From assembly GCA_965243345.1 (NCBI GenBank), contig CBDEUR010000003.1, forward strand, positions 3,658,001-3,722,000: a DNA stretch of 64,000 nucleotides. Direction: 5' to 3'. Under the pieces are notes generated by a model, which ran no database searches, had not been told where the DNA came from, and saw only the letters and a list, made by a program, of their open reading frames with translations. Positions 62,503-64,000 of the stretch are shown here, piece after piece. Both the position numbers and the translations under genes were made by a program. Positions within the stretch are counted from its first letter, which is position 1; each line of letters begins with the position of its first letter. The stretch comes from Bin52 sp965243345. Lineage in GTDB: Bacteria > Pseudomonadota > Alphaproteobacteria > Thalassobaculales > Thalassobaculaceae.

Positions 62503-64000
62503 GGTGTCGCGTCTCCTTCATGGTTTCGGTAGTAGGCGCCGCCACGGACGTTGGTGTGATCGGGGATGGTCTCGTCGGGCTCGGGACGCGGCCGATCGGG
62601 CTCGCCGCCGTTCTTGATCTTCTCCCTGAGGAATCCCGAGGCGAGGCGGTTGAGGTCGAGGGCCTCGGCGCAGAGCGCGTCGATGCGCTGGTCGCCATGG
62701 TCGTCGGCGAGGCGGATCATGCCCTGTACGGTGGTGAAGGCCTGTTCGGGGAAGTCGCGCGAGGCGAAGCATCTCTCGGCCCAGGCCGCGGCGTTCGGGC
62801 CAACCTTGCGTGCCCGCCAGAGCAGGATGTCGCCGTAGTCGGGCTTGCGGATGTCCTGCACCGCCCTGAGGCGGTCGGGCATGTGGTCGGGGTTGGTGGC
62901 GTACTGGTTGCGCCCGCTCTTTCGGCGATGGACGCAGATGCGCTCACCGCCCTCTTCGAGGAACACTTCGACCATGCGCTCGCCGAGGCGGGCGGCAACG
63001 GAGCGGCCGACGTGGCCATCGGGCACCGAGTAGTAATTGCGCTCGATCTGCACATGGCCGTTCGGCCCTACCTTGCGGGGAAGCCATTCGCCCCACTCCC
63101 ACGGGTTCGCGGGCAAGGATCGGAGATGAGCCCGCTCGTTCGCATCGAACGCGGCGCGGCGGGTCTCGCCGCACGCCATGGGTGCCTCGTTGAGCCTGTC
63201 AAGCTCGCGGCGGATGGCGGCGTTCATCGACTCCAGCGAGAAGAAGGTCTCATGACGCAGCGCCAGCAGAATGCGCGTCTGGACCGCGCCGACGGCCGCC
63301 TCGACCATTCCCTTGTCGCTGGCCTGCCCCGCGCGCGCGGGCAACACGGCGACGCCGTAGTGCTTGGCGAACTCGCGGAAGCTCGGATTGAGCTGGGGTG
63401 CCTCGCGGTCCGGCTTGTCGACGCCGGACTTGAGGTTGTCGATGATCCAGCGACGCGGAGAGCCACCAAAGTACTCAAGCGCGCGACGGTGTGCCATCGT
63501 CCAGTGGCAGATCTTCTGATCCGGCACCGCCTCGGCGTAGATCAAGCAGGAATGGGCCAGCACCGCGACGAAGATCTCCACGTCCTTCTCGTCGCGGCCG
63601 ACGCGCAGCGGCAGCGTCTTGCCGGAGAAGTCCGCCAGGCCGTACAGACCCGGCTCATAGTCGAAGTGCATCTGCGCTTGCCCGGCGCGATCCTTCAGCC
63701 GCATCTTGAGCCGGGCGCAGAACTGGCTGTAGCTGTAGGCCGTGCCGCCCTGCGCCAGGACCTCGTCGCGATACTCCTTCCAGAGCTGGCGCCGGGTCAG
63801 ACGGGCACGGCGGCGCTTGCGGGGCGCCTTGAGGTCTTCGATGACCGAGTCCCAATCGGGCTGCGCATGCCCGCTGTCGCGCGCAGGCGTCGGGTAGAGC
63901 CGTGCCCGCAGAGCTTCATCGTCCAGATCGTCCGGCAGCGGCCACGACAGGCCCGCCGCCGACGCTCGTTCCAGAACGTGCGACACCGTCCCCGCGCTCA
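62499..64000 (-). CDS. istA: IstA-like transposase of the second IS21 element, N-terminus outside window
   Basis: At least 500 residues, open to the right edge. RRWIIDNLKSGV and the preceding HFDYEPGLYGLADFSGKTLPL belong to the DDE core; the N-terminal HTH would lie beyond 64000, as the edge codons (SAGTVSHVLERASAAGLSWPL) match the segment just after that HTH in related proteins. Confidence 0.9.
   Translation of the reverse strand, partial: SAGTVSHVLERASAAGLSWPLPDDLDDEALRARLYPTPARDSGHAQPDWDSVIEDLKAPRKRRRARLTRRQLWKEYRDEVLAQGGTAYSYSQFCARLKMRLKDRAGQAQMHFDYEPGLYGLADFSGKTLPLRVGRDEKDVEIFVAVLAHSCLIYAEAVPDQKICHWTMAHRRALEYFGGSPRRWIIDNLKSGVDKPDREAPQLNPSFREFAKHYGVAVLPARAGQASDKGMVEAAVGAVQTRILLALRHETFFSLESMNAAIRRELDRLNEAPMACGETRRAAFDANERAHLRSLPANPWEWGEWLPRKVGPNGHVQIERNYYSVPDGHVGRSVAARLGERMVEVFLEEGGERICVHRRKSGRNQYATNPDHMPDRLRAVQDIRKPDYGDILLWRARKVGPNAAAWAERCFASRDFPEQAFTTVQGMIRLADDHGDQRIDALCAEALDLNRLASGFLREKIKNGGEPDRPRPEPDETIPDHTNVRGGAYYRNHEGDATP

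Noticed and set aside
1..64000. CRISPR arrays, tRNA or rRNA genes
   Set aside because: No regularly spaced short repeats, cloverleaf-like sequences or conserved rRNA segments were noticed on reading either strand.

Overview
The window is a high-GC bacterial chromosome segment, most likely from an alphaproteobacterium. The main taxonomic clue is an SOS box of the alphaproteobacterial type (GAAC-N7-GAAC) in front of imuA at 10.04 kb. The mixture of core catabolic genes with many decaying duplicates and mobile pieces suggests a large, plastic accessory genome. No rRNA, tRNA or CRISPR array was seen.

Layout. 1-10 kb holds small-molecule catabolism and transport: the end of a hydratase, a universal stress protein, an SDR, a 2-hydroxyacid dehydrogenase, two EamA exporters, a solitary DNA methyltransferase, a NicO nickel/cobalt exporter and an enolase-superfamily dehydratase. 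10-14 kb has an SOS-type imuA without imuB/dnaE2, overlapped by a cysteine-dioxygenase-like gene. A 2 kb low-GC island with a secreted metzincin protease follows, flanked by direct repeats. 14.2-16.5 kb is a copper module (DUF4396, cytochrome c, multicopper oxidase) behind a CueR-type promoter. 17.2-21.6 kb is a ferric-iron ABC importer. 21.9-28.8 kb carries pobA, an acyl-CoA ligase, a reductase, a thioesterase, uup and an amidase. 29-33 kb is a hydantoinase pair. 33.5-38.1 kb is an MpaB-type oxygenase, an RND/MMPL exporter and a broken partial copy of that exporter.

38.2-46.7 kb is a segmental duplication. The block is DUF6429, spacer, 2OG-Fe(II) oxygenase and two arsenosugar-type glycosyltransferases. 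The right copy (43.9-46.7) is intact. The left copy (38.2-42.6) is decaying, and its DUF6429 gene is split by a 1.7 kb cassette carrying an XRE regulator and a DUF4258 protein, which resembles a toxin-antitoxin or defence cassette and has a clear operator. Remnants of a restriction endonuclease lie between the copies. 46.7-55.1 kb returns to ordinary chromosome: moaB, a lytic transglycosylase, a CoA-ester catabolic operon and an IlvD-family dehydratase.

55-64 kb is mobile. After an orphan PIN-domain gene come two consecutive integron gene cassettes with recognisable attC sites and no integrase in view. The first encodes a TIR-domain protein with the catalytic Glu motif of NAD-cleaving TIRs plus a 45-residue ORF; the second encodes two small unknown proteins. 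An AlpA-like HTH gene and two IS21-family elements follow; the first IS is complete with ends and a 5-bp target duplication, the second runs off the window.

The strongest candidate for an undescribed system is the TIR cassette carried on attC sites, followed by the XRE/DUF4258 cassette.
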